25,946 nt of DNA from the IMG/VR virus record IMGVR_UViG_3300046003_002002, positions 1-25,946 of that record. The stretch is one strand, 5' to 3'. A program made the translations under genes and the position numbers. The notes under the pieces were generated by a model. The model saw nothing but the letters and a program-made list of their open reading frames with translations, did not search any database and was not told where the DNA came from. Numbering within the stretch: position 1 is the first letter of the stretch; every line of letters starts with the position of its first letter. Positions 7,561 through 14,136 of this stretch are shown here, piece after piece. Source of the DNA: a virus.

Positions 7561-8682
7561 TTATTCGGTATCTATATCCGGTTCAGGCTCTTGCCCTCCG
7601 TTATCATATGTAATTTCATCCGGATCGATTCCTTCTTTTTTATATTGTAAGATTGTTGATTCACAAATCTTTCTATAAATTTGGTCTCTTAATTCATCCC
7701 TAACTCCCATCATCTGAATAAAATCTTTGGATTGGAATTTGATAACTTCACCAGTATCAGTATCAATGTATTCGTACCATGCACCACCTTGCTTAACTAA
7801 TTTATTATCTTTCATCACCTTTAACCATCCACCAAAATTATCAATACCTCTATCAAAGAATATATCGAAATCTGCTGAACGTAATGGTGGTCCTAATCTA
7901 TTCTTAATAACCTGTGCTCTTACTTTGATACCAACGATTCTCTCACCTGCTTTAATCTGTCCCATATTCTTTAAACGAATACGAACCGAAGCGTGGAATG
8001 CTAATGCTTTACCACCCGATGTAGTCCAAGGATCACCAAACATCACACCTAATTTTTGCCTAAGTTGATTAGTAAATACAACGGAGATTCTTTGTCTACC
8101 AATTACATTTGTAATCTTTCTCATTGCTTTTGAAATGATAATTGCCTTATCAGTTGCGTAACCATCTTTATCATAATCAGCATCCATCTCCTTTTTAGTT
8201 GATGCTGCTGCTACTGAATCGACTACGATTGTAACTAATCTATCCTTATCACCTTTACGAACTTGTTCAATGATTGTATCAATTGTTTCAAATATATCTT
8301 CAACTGTGTCTACTGAAACGTATAATAGTTTAGAAACATCTACTCCAATTGCATCAAAGAACTCTCTACTTACCGCAGTTTCAGTATCAATCAATACTGC
8401 TACCCCACCTTGTCTTTGTGTTTCAGCCAACACGTGTGCTGATAAAAGTGATTTACCACTTTGTTCTAAACCGGTGATTTCGGTAATTCTTCCTACGGGT
8501 AATCCCCCATAAGGTCTGTTCGAAATTGCTACGTCTAACATTGCTGTTCCAGTGGAAACCCAACCTGGTACATTGGTTGGGGCTCCATCGGAATCATCAT
8601 CCAAGAAGAAAGCTACCTTTTGGTCTTTCCACTTTTTGTTAAGACTATCAGCAATTTGATTTGCTAAGTCTACTTTTGCCAT
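7561..8682 (-). CDS. RecA/UvsX-like recombinase
   Basis: A 373-aa strand-exchange ATPase. Walker A GLEQSGKS is at residues 71-78 and Walker B LVTIVVDSVAA at about 149-159. The L1/L2 region is well preserved: VVFTNQLRQKLGVMFGDP followed by TTSGGKALAFHASVRIRL, closer in wording to bacterial RecA than to T4 UvsX. The extreme C-terminus is acidic (EPEPDIDTE), as in RecA. The expected function is homologous recombination and recombination-dependent replication on gp32-coated single strands. The start lies just five bases after the ssb stop, and the exonuclease follows at 22 bases, consistent with one operon. Confidence 0.94.
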   Translation of the reverse strand: MAKVDLANQIADSLNKKWKDQKVAFFLDDDSDGAPTNVPGWVSTGTAMLDVAISNRPYGGLPVGRITEITGLEQSGKSLLSAHVLAETQRQGGVAVLIDTETAVSREFFDAIGVDVSKLLYVSVDTVEDIFETIDTIIEQVRKGDKDRLVTIVVDSVAAASTKKEMDADYDKDGYATDKAIIISKAMRKITNVIGRQRISVVFTNQLRQKLGVMFGDPWTTSGGKALAFHASVRIRLKNMGQIKAGERIVGIKVRAQVIKNRLGPPLRSADFDIFFDRGIDNFGGWLKVMKDNKLVKQGGAWYEYIDTDTGEVIKFQSKDFIQMMGVRDELRDQIYRKICESTILQYKKEGIDPDEITYDNGGQEPEPDIDTE

Positions 8683-8687
8683 AAAAA

Positions 8688-9338
8688 TTATGAATTAAAT
8701 AAGTCATCAAATGCTGCTGCCACATCCACTTTTGGTGCCGGGGCTGCTGTCTCGTCATCATCCCAAGGTAAATCATTAACTAATCCACTTCCACCGATTT
8801 CAGGTGCAGCATCTTTAGTTACTAATTGTTCTTCAACTTTTTTTGGTTGAGGTGCTAATGTTTGTTGAGAAACAGAAGGAGTTGGATTTTCTTCTTCAAG
8901 CACTGCCGTTGGGTTTAACCAATTCTCTAATACCGTCTTTAATTCTGCATAAGATAATTCTGAATAGATATCAGTAATATCAGTTTGCTCATCTAACAAT
9001 TTAGTTGCGATTGTAGAATTGTCATGTAATAAAGATACATTTGGTTTTACTCTGATTCTGGTTTCAGGATATGTTTTACCTGCTTCCTCTACAATTTCAA
9101 TAACAATATCTCTACCATTTGTTTCATCGGTAATATCACCGTAATCAGGATCAGCTACGATAGCTAAAATCTCTTGATACACAGTCTTACCAAATCCCCA
9201 AAATTTAACACCTTCGTTTTCTTGACCTCTGATTACCACAGGTGCGAAAGTTCCAGGTTTGGTTTTCCACAATGAGTCCGTTTTCTTCGAAGTGTTTTGC
9301 AACGAATTAAGACGTTGCTTGATTGCATTAATGTTCAT
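8688..9338 (-). CDS. gp32-like single-stranded DNA-binding protein, internally shortened
   Basis: A 216-aa protein (T4 gp32 is 301 aa). A basic N-terminal segment (MNINAIKQRL...SLWKTK, residues 1-27) resembles the cooperativity domain. KFWGFGKTVYQEILAIVADPDYGDITDETNGRD (in pieces at about 45-77) matches the second half of the gp32 OB-fold core. A Gln/Pro-rich linker leads to an acidic tail (LPWDDDE, then AAAFDDLFNS) like the protein-interaction tail of gp32. Between residues 29 and 30 the sequence goes directly from SLWKTKPG to TFAPVVIRG; in related phage proteins I expect about 70-80 residues there, including the first OB strands and the T4 zinc site. No CxxC or zinc-binding motif is present. 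ATG at 9338. Confidence 0.85.
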   Translation of the reverse strand: MNINAIKQRLNSLQNTSKKTDSLWKTKPGTFAPVVIRGQENEGVKFWGFGKTVYQEILAIVADPDYGDITDETNGRDIVIEIVEEAGKTYPETRIRVKPNVSLLHDNSTIATKLLDEQTDITDIYSELSYAELKTVLENWLNPTAVLEEENPTPSVSQQTLAPQPKKVEEQLVTKDAAPEIGGSGLVNDLPWDDDETAAPAPKVDVAAAFDDLFNS

Positions 9339-9343
9339 GCTGT

Positions 9344-9382
9344 TTTGTTTTTAAGTTTTAAAAATTTGTTTTTAAGTTTTAA
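9344..9382 (-). repeat. Tandem 18-base direct repeat in the ssb mRNA leader
   Basis: Two perfect copies of an 18-base unit (plus strand TTTGTTTTTAAGTTTTAA) occupy 9344-9361 and 9365-9382, a period of 21. On the mRNA they read as A-rich, unstructured UUAAAACUUAAAAACAAA units ending six bases before the AUG. The arrangement resembles the A/U-rich operator in the T4 gene 32 leader to which gp32 binds to shut off its own translation. Confidence 0.75.
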
Positions 9383-9405
9383 GATTATCGCGATTTAATC
9401 TCACG

Positions 9406-9415
9406 TATAAATATC
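9406..9415 (-). promoter_or_regulatory. Candidate promoter box GATATTTATA upstream of ssb
   Basis: Coding-strand GATATTTATA, an exact member of the repeated [TG]ATATTTATA element seen before three other genes. An ATTG (9435-9438) lies 19 bases upstream in place of TTTG. It would give an ssb leader of about 60 bases containing the duplicated A-rich repeat. Confidence 0.5.
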
Positions 9416-9437
9416 GATTTTCTTAATTCCTATACAA

Positions 9438-9469
9438 TAAAGATACGATAATTTTTTGAAACTACCAAA
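9438..9469 (-). promoter_or_regulatory. Candidate Bacteroidota-type promoter for ssb
   Basis: On the coding strand, TTTG (9466-9469), a 20-base spacer, then TATCTTTA (9438-9445), seven of eight positions of the spaced TAnnTTTG pattern counted with the free positions. The TTTG abuts the stop of the DUF3310 gene. Together with the downstream GATATTTATA it suggests two start sites for ssb. Confidence 0.5.
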
Positions 9470-9700
9470 TTATTTAGAGAGTAATTTTATCCTTCTTTCG
9501 AGGTAAAAAACTGCTTTCTTCAAATCCTCTAGTTCCTTTGCTGGGTCCTTCTTTCCGGCCCTTGCTATGTATTTTGCTACATTGAATAGGTATGCATCTT
9601 TGTCTAATCCCCATGCTTCACATACTTTAATTACTTCATATGGGTTATCGATACCACCATAATATGCTGGTCCGTTTACTGCTTCTTTTATATCCGACAT
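9470..9700 (-). CDS. DUF3310 family protein
   Basis: A 76-aa protein with the pattern of DUF3310: a short lead, YYGGIDNPYEVIKVCEAWGLDKDAY (in parts, residues 14-38), then FNVAKYIARAGKKDP and a Lys-rich helix LEDLKKAVFYLERRI. The family is common in phages and often annotated loosely as nucleotide-kinase-like; its biochemical role is not established. It follows DUF2061 by five bases and is the last gene of the mixed block before the ssb promoter region. Confidence 0.9.
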   Translation of the reverse strand: MSDIKEAVNGPAYYGGIDNPYEVIKVCEAWGLDKDAYLFNVAKYIARAGKKDPAKELEDLKKAVFYLERRIKLLSK

Positions 9701-9705
9701 ATAAC

Positions 9706-9915
9706 TTATTTTTTTAAACCGTACTTAATCCATTTATACCAAACTCTTTCATGTAGATAATACTGAATAGGTTTGTAAATCAATTCTGCTACCCCAAATG
9801 CGGCACCTACTTTAATTGAACCACTTATCAACCACATTAATAAGAAACCAATTAACGTACTTACAATTCGATATGAGATAGTTTTTGCAATGTGTCTCTT
9901 TCTTTCTACTATCAT
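9706..9915 (-). CDS. DUF2061 small membrane protein
   Basis: A 69-aa protein with the DUF2061 pattern: RHIAKTISYRIVSTLIGFLL at residues 7-26, then a second hydrophobic stretch (VGAAFGVAELIYKPI) and the terminal YYLHERVWYKW (52-62). Two membrane segments are likely, placing it in the host inner membrane. Its function is unknown. The ATG shares an ATGA with the stop of the methyltransferase gene upstream, and an AAAGGA lies before the start. The family is widespread in bacteria and recurrent in marine phages. Confidence 0.9.
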   Translation of the reverse strand: MIVERKRHIAKTISYRIVSTLIGFLLMWLISGSIKVGAAFGVAELIYKPIQYYLHERVWYKWIKYGLKK

Positions 9916-10526
9916 ATCAGTCCTTTTATTTCTCTGTTTGAGTAAAAATTAGTACCGTCAAATGTAGTATATTTTAATTCAAAACAATTTGAGTTAAATG
10001 CTTGGTGGTTTTTGTAAGGTAGGGAATCAAATTCGGATGCGGTTAACGAATGTCTGATACCTGTGAAACGTGTATCAAATTCTAGATATTCAAAAAATCC
10101 AACTATTGAATTAATTTTACAATTGCTTTTAACATAATCTAAAAATTTTGATATATTTGGGTCAAGGTGCGTATCGTGTAGTATACCATCAAATTTAATT
10201 CCATTTAAAGGTAATATATTAATCCAATCTCCCAATATTACTTTTACATTTTTTTTATCTTTAGCCCACTCAATAGCTAACTTGTATATTTCAGGATGAA
10301 CTTCTATAATTGTATGCGATGTCACCTTTGGATTACTTTGAATTGCGTCTGCAGATAAATGCATTCCAAATCCAATTTCTAATATATCTCCACCATTTAC
10401 TGTTATAATTTCAGCTAATTTTTCCATTAGTGATTTTTCACTAATGTGCATAACTGCAGATGTTTCATTATCTGTTGATAATTTTATTTGCTCATTTGTT
10501 ATTACTATAGTTTCACTTCCTTTCAC
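9912..10526 (-). CDS. GAMT-like class I methyltransferase
   Basis: A 204-aa protein resembling guanidinoacetate/arginine N-methyltransferases (GAMT/RMT2 type). Residues 48-55 give ILEIGFGM, the SAM motif I in the exact form of that family. HTIIEVHPE follows as strand 2 with its acidic residue, then VILGDW and FDGILHDT (about 133-140; GAMT has FDGILYDT). FFEYLEFD and a C-terminal strand complete the Rossmann core. The small-molecule or peptide substrate is unknown; the family likeness suggests a guanidino or amino group. The start used is GTG at 10526, six bases after the previous stop; an in-frame Met at residue 26 would still keep the core. It overlaps DUF2061 by four bases. Confidence 0.75.
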   Translation of the reverse strand: MKGSETIVITNEQIKLSTDNETSAVMHISEKSLMEKLAEIITVNGGDILEIGFGMHLSADAIQSNPKVTSHTIIEVHPEIYKLAIEWAKDKKNVKVILGDWINILPLNGIKFDGILHDTHLDPNISKFLDYVKSNCKINSIVGFFEYLEFDTRFTGIRHSLTASEFDSLPYKNHQAFNSNCFELKYTTFDGTNFYSNREIKGLI

Positions 10527-10531
10527 TTATC

Positions 10532-10906
10532 TTAAATATTTGGATGTTGAATTAAATTACCATTAGAGTTCATATAACCATTTCTAATCTTTGTCCCACT
10601 TATCTGCTCGATATCTGTAGGTGGCTCATGGTAGATTACTTCGTATCCAACACCTCTACCATAGTTTACACTTTCGATATCTGGAATGATTGATAATAAA
10701 ATCTTATCAAAATTATTTGTAAAGAATGGTTCGGTTGATAATTCTTTTAAAACCTGTTGTGCGGTTTTAGGATTATTCTCATCTAATGGAACATCTCTAA
10801 TTGCCACCCAAACATTTTTACCTTTTTCTAACTGCTGATTAATTAACCACTCATGTCCTTTGTGCCACGTTTGCCATCTTCCGATGAATAATGCGTATTT
10901 TTTCAT
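10532..10906 (-). CDS. HxGH-type nucleotidyltransferase (cytidylyl/adenylyltransferase-like)
   Basis: A 124-aa compact nucleotidyltransferase. The N-terminal nucleotide-binding motif reads FIGRWQTWHKGH (residues 7-18), with the paired histidines His15 and His18 of the HxGH signature. ISGTKIRN (about 102-109) corresponds to the ISGTxIR motif of archaeal NadM-type NMN adenylyltransferases and related cytidylyltransferases. It is shorter than NadM (about 170-180 aa). It presumably joins a nucleoside monophosphate to a phosphorylated substrate; which one cannot be read from sequence. The adjacent CysC-like kinase gene ends 24 bases upstream, suggesting a kinase-then-nucleotidyl-transfer pathway. 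Confidence 0.82.
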   Translation of the reverse strand: MKKYALFIGRWQTWHKGHEWLINQQLEKGKNVWVAIRDVPLDENNPKTAQQVLKELSTEPFFTNNFDKILLSIIPDIESVNYGRGVGYEVIYHEPPTDIEQISGTKIRNGYMNSNGNLIQHPNI

Positions 10907-10930
10907 ATACTTTAATATACAATTTATTTA

Positions 10931-11368
10931 TTAAATTCCCAAATAATTACGAAGTTTTTTAAAAGTATCTAATTCTCTTTCATTTGTAGTATCTAAATCA
11001 ATATAAAATTCAGTAGGTGCTTCGTAGTTAGAAACATGGAAACTTTCTCTACCTCTTTCATTTGTAGTATGAACATAAATTTCTATTAGGTTCTCACCCA
11101 TTTCTAATTTGAATTTATCTCTTTGGTCTTTGTATGGTGAAACCAATGATACCACTACGTTGTAGCCTTTGTGTTGTAAGAACTTAGCCAATGTTTGTGC
11201 ATTAGTTATATTCTTTTTGCGACCTTCTTCTGAGTAATCTTTGTTTTGAAATACATCTCTAATATCATCACCATCAATAGTGATAACTTTATGTATTAAA
11301 TGAGCTTCCATCCAATTAGCCATAGTAGTTTTTCCACTACCAGGTTGTCCTGTAAACCAATATATCAT
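10931..11368 (-). CDS. Adenylylsulfate-kinase-like (CysC-type) kinase, shortened
   Basis: A 145-aa P-loop kinase of the CysC family (usual length about 200). Walker A GQPGSGKT is at residues 7-14, TIDGDDIRD at 30-38, YSEEGRKKNI at 45-54, and VSPYKDQRD at about 76-84, the segment that holds the reactive Ser in APS kinases. The lid region, which in true APS kinases carries the GLYKKARAGxIxxFTGID stretch, is reduced here to a few residues (NERGRESFHV) before NYEAP. The substrate may therefore not be adenylylsulfate. No ATP sulfurylase gene is nearby. It lies six bases after the 132-aa gene and precedes the nucleotidyltransferase. Confidence 0.85.
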   Translation of the reverse strand: MIYWFTGQPGSGKTTMANWMEAHLIHKVITIDGDDIRDVFQNKDYSEEGRKKNITNAQTLAKFLQHKGYNVVVSLVSPYKDQRDKFKLEMGENLIEIYVHTTNERGRESFHVSNYEAPTEFYIDLDTTNERELDTFKKLRNYLGI

Positions 11369-11374
11369 AACTAT

Positions 11375-11773
11375 TTATTTTGTCAAATCTATCACATCAA
11401 ATACTCTAGTGTATATTTTTTTAACACCTTCTGTATTTGTAACCAATATACAATTTCTAAATTTTTCCCAATCCACTTCAAACTTATTATCTAACTGTCC
11501 ACCGGTTGCTTCCATAATAACATTGTTTAATGCATTGATTGTGTATAATGTATTACTTTGTTTTTTTCTATGAACCAAAATAGTTTTCATTTCTAAGTTT
11601 GGTTGTGTATTTTCTACTACTACATTGTAAGTTATAAACAATTCATTTGGAATATTTTTGTTTTGAAGAACATAGATGTAGTTATAAGCCAATGTATAAT
11701 TGCTTTTAATTAATTCTAAGTGATTCTCTACATCTGATTTTGTACTAAATGTGCAAAGTAATTGTGTCTTCAT
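11375..11773 (-). CDS. Uncharacterised phage protein, 132 aa
   Basis: Not assigned to a named family. The protein is a compact alpha/beta sequence without membrane segments. It begins MKTQLLCTFSTKSDVENHL, has strands around YNYIYVLQNK and ELFITYNVVVEN, then TILVHRKKQSNTLYTINALN, and ends with EVDWEKFRNCILVTNTEGVKKIYTRVFDVI. It has the feel of a short conserved myovirus protein often placed near structural genes, but that is only recollection. Its ATG overlaps the stop of the 787-aa gene by one base (TAATG), a sign of coupled expression with it. Confidence 0.6.
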   Translation of the reverse strand: MKTQLLCTFSTKSDVENHLELIKSNYTLAYNYIYVLQNKNIPNELFITYNVVVENTQPNLEMKTILVHRKKQSNTLYTINALNNVIMEATGGQLDNKFEVDWEKFRNCILVTNTEGVKKIYTRVFDVIDLTK

Positions 11774-14136
11774 TATTGTCTCTTGGGTGCATTATGAAAT
11801 CTACCTGCGCCAGGGTTTTTACTTTTACCATCTAATGTAAATCCAATATTAAATTCTGATTGTGGATATGCTAATACATCAATTCCGTTTGAACTATCTA
11901 TTGCAATTTCGCCTGCTTTAACTAATTTTCCACCACCTCTATCTTCTTTTTGTGATAATACTGAATCATTTGCAAAATCTTGTACATCTACATTTTGATT
12001 ATATGCTTCATGTGCTAAGTTAGTATACATATAATATGATTCTAAACGCATTTTAATTTTAGCCAATGTATCTTTATCGATTGGTATGCCGGCTCTATTT
12101 CTTTCTAATACAATACCACCCAATGCAGATGCTATTTTTTTAGCTGCTCTACCACCTGGTTTCATTTCTGATTCCATTTGTTTAATAAATGCAGGATTTA
12201 CATTTAATTCTAATGCTTTCTTTTTAATTTCAGATTGATATGCATCGTTTAATTTTTTGTGGTCTGCTGCTGATTTATCCATACCCAATCCATATGGTAC
12301 ATTGTGTGATTCTGATAATGCTATTACACCTTTTTTAATCAATCCTTTTGGGTCATTTTTATATGTAGATTTTCTTGTTTTTGAAGTCAATGCACTTGCA
12401 CCACCTACTCCTTTCTTAACACTTCTACCATCTAATGTTACAATTCTATTTGTCCCCATACCATCACTAATCGTAATAACATCTACGGTTTCTAATGTTT
12501 GTGATTGTGGTAATAATGCACACTTACCATGTTCTGTACCATTACCATTATCTTGCATTTCTTTAATTGCTACAAATATTTCTGCGTAGTTTGCCCATCC
12601 TTCTCTTAACGATGGTTCACCTTCATGATTAGCTACCTTAGATAAAATATGTTCAAAATCTTTCAACCATTCTTTTGGATTTTTATTAGGGTCTCTTTTA
12701 CTGAAATTATCTAATACCGTAATTAATGCTAATGTTTCTTTATCACCAATCATTGCCTTATCTGCTAATACTTTAAAACGATTTGCCATACCACTAATAG
12801 CATTTTGAATTACTATTACTCTATTTTTAGGAGAATCAGGAACTACACCTTTATCCATATCAATAAAGTCCATATCATTTGCATCAATCTTAGCTGAATA
12901 TTCTTCTAAGTTTCTATTATTTCTTTCTCTTAATTTCTTTTCGTTTGGTTTAATTCCTTTTTCATTTGGGTCTAATCGTATAATATTTAATCCGCCAATC
13001 TTAACTGATTGTACTACACCATTCTTATCTCTATTTACTTTTGCTGCACCTTTAAGTAATCTAGTATTTCCTTTTTCATCCGTAAATGTTTGATTAGCCG
13101 TTGTCTTTTTTCCACCAAATGTAGATGTTGATAATTCAGGAATACCATTTTTAGTTGCCCATTGTCTAAATGCTCCGATTATTGGAGTTGATTTATCTTT
13201 TGCACCAACATATACTCTACTTCTTTTATCTTGCCCAGCTGTTTTAAAAACACCCGGTTGACGTGCAACATATATTTTACATGCGTTTGGATTTGCATCA
13301 GTTGGTTCTGCTACTCTAACATATTGTGCTAATAATTTTTTCTCACTTGCACTTAATGGAGTACCAGTAAACATTTTTTGTAATGATGCTTTTACTGCTA
13401 TATGTGCTTTTTGATTAGGATTATTTTTATCTTTAATAAATTTATCCACTTCCTTATAAACACTCTTAATTGCAGTTACTACATTATCTTTACTTGTCTT
13501 AGTATTTTTATTATCTTCAAATCTACCAAATACATCCTTCAATGAACCACTTAAATTAACATTAACAGGTTGTTGAACCGGTGCTGTTTTTTTAGTTGGT
13601 GCTGCCGTTGGAGTTTGTGGTTGTGGTTTTTGTTGTGGTTGTGGTTTTGATACTACTTTAGATTGTGGAGTAACTTGTGGTTTTGGTTTAGCATAGTATT
13701 GTGGTTCTTCCGGGTTAGGGTCATCAATCATATCCACATTCTTTTCACTATAACCTGCTCCTTTTAACATTGCAGCTGCTGCGTGATATGCCGACCTTGC
13801 TCCACTACCTTTTTGGTCTTTATAATTCAATGCCGATGCTACCGTTACATCTCTACCTGTATCTGCATTTCTTACTTTCTTTTTTAAGATTGCTGCTAAC
13901 TTAGGGTCAGTACCATCTTTCTTAGGTGCTTCTAATGTAAATTTCTTTGGTGCTAAACTAATAGCTTCCATCAATTCTATATCGGTAAATGCTTCCGCAC
14001 CGAATTGTTCTAATACTGAACGTAAATGTTCTAGTTGTTCTTTGTTATCAAAGTTTGGAATTGGATATGTAACACAAAATTCTGTTAAAACCTCATCAAT
14101 AATTTCACTAAGATTGTCTAAGTTAAAGTTCATCAT
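11773..14136 (-). CDS. Large uncharacterised phage protein, 787 aa
   Basis: No confident family. Residues 1-60 are helical (DNLSEIIDEVLTEF, then a Leu-rich stretch). Around 72-130 lies a basic module (KKVRNADTGRDVTVASALNY, then ARSAYHAAAAMLKGAGYSE), which resembles short domains seen in other phage proteins. A Pro/Gln/Lys-rich linker (about 148-195) separates it from a large alpha/beta region that contains KIGGLNIIRLDPNEKG, SLREGWANYAEIFVAIKE and VDVITISDGMGTNRIV. The final 100 residues are helical. The length and modular linker fit a virion or virion-assembly protein, but enzymatic activity is not excluded. It starts with two Met codons, overlaps the polymerase-like gene by 14 bases and the 132-aa gene by one. 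Confidence 0.6.
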   Translation of the reverse strand: MMNFNLDNLSEIIDEVLTEFCVTYPIPNFDNKEQLEHLRSVLEQFGAEAFTDIELMEAISLAPKKFTLEAPKKDGTDPKLAAILKKKVRNADTGRDVTVASALNYKDQKGSGARSAYHAAAAMLKGAGYSEKNVDMIDDPNPEEPQYYAKPKPQVTPQSKVVSKPQPQQKPQPQTPTAAPTKKTAPVQQPVNVNLSGSLKDVFGRFEDNKNTKTSKDNVVTAIKSVYKEVDKFIKDKNNPNQKAHIAVKASLQKMFTGTPLSASEKKLLAQYVRVAEPTDANPNACKIYVARQPGVFKTAGQDKRSRVYVGAKDKSTPIIGAFRQWATKNGIPELSTSTFGGKKTTANQTFTDEKGNTRLLKGAAKVNRDKNGVVQSVKIGGLNIIRLDPNEKGIKPNEKKLRERNNRNLEEYSAKIDANDMDFIDMDKGVVPDSPKNRVIVIQNAISGMANRFKVLADKAMIGDKETLALITVLDNFSKRDPNKNPKEWLKDFEHILSKVANHEGEPSLREGWANYAEIFVAIKEMQDNGNGTEHGKCALLPQSQTLETVDVITISDGMGTNRIVTLDGRSVKKGVGGASALTSKTRKSTYKNDPKGLIKKGVIALSESHNVPYGLGMDKSAADHKKLNDAYQSEIKKKALELNVNPAFIKQMESEMKPGGRAAKKIASALGGIVLERNRAGIPIDKDTLAKIKMRLESYYMYTNLAHEAYNQNVDVQDFANDSVLSQKEDRGGGKLVKAGEIAIDSSNGIDVLAYPQSEFNIGFTLDGKSKNPGAGRFHNAPKRQ

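Noticed and set aside
9344-9382. CRISPR-like or phage-integration repeat
   Set aside because: Only two units of low complexity with a three-base gap; the place in an ssb leader suggests regulation instead.
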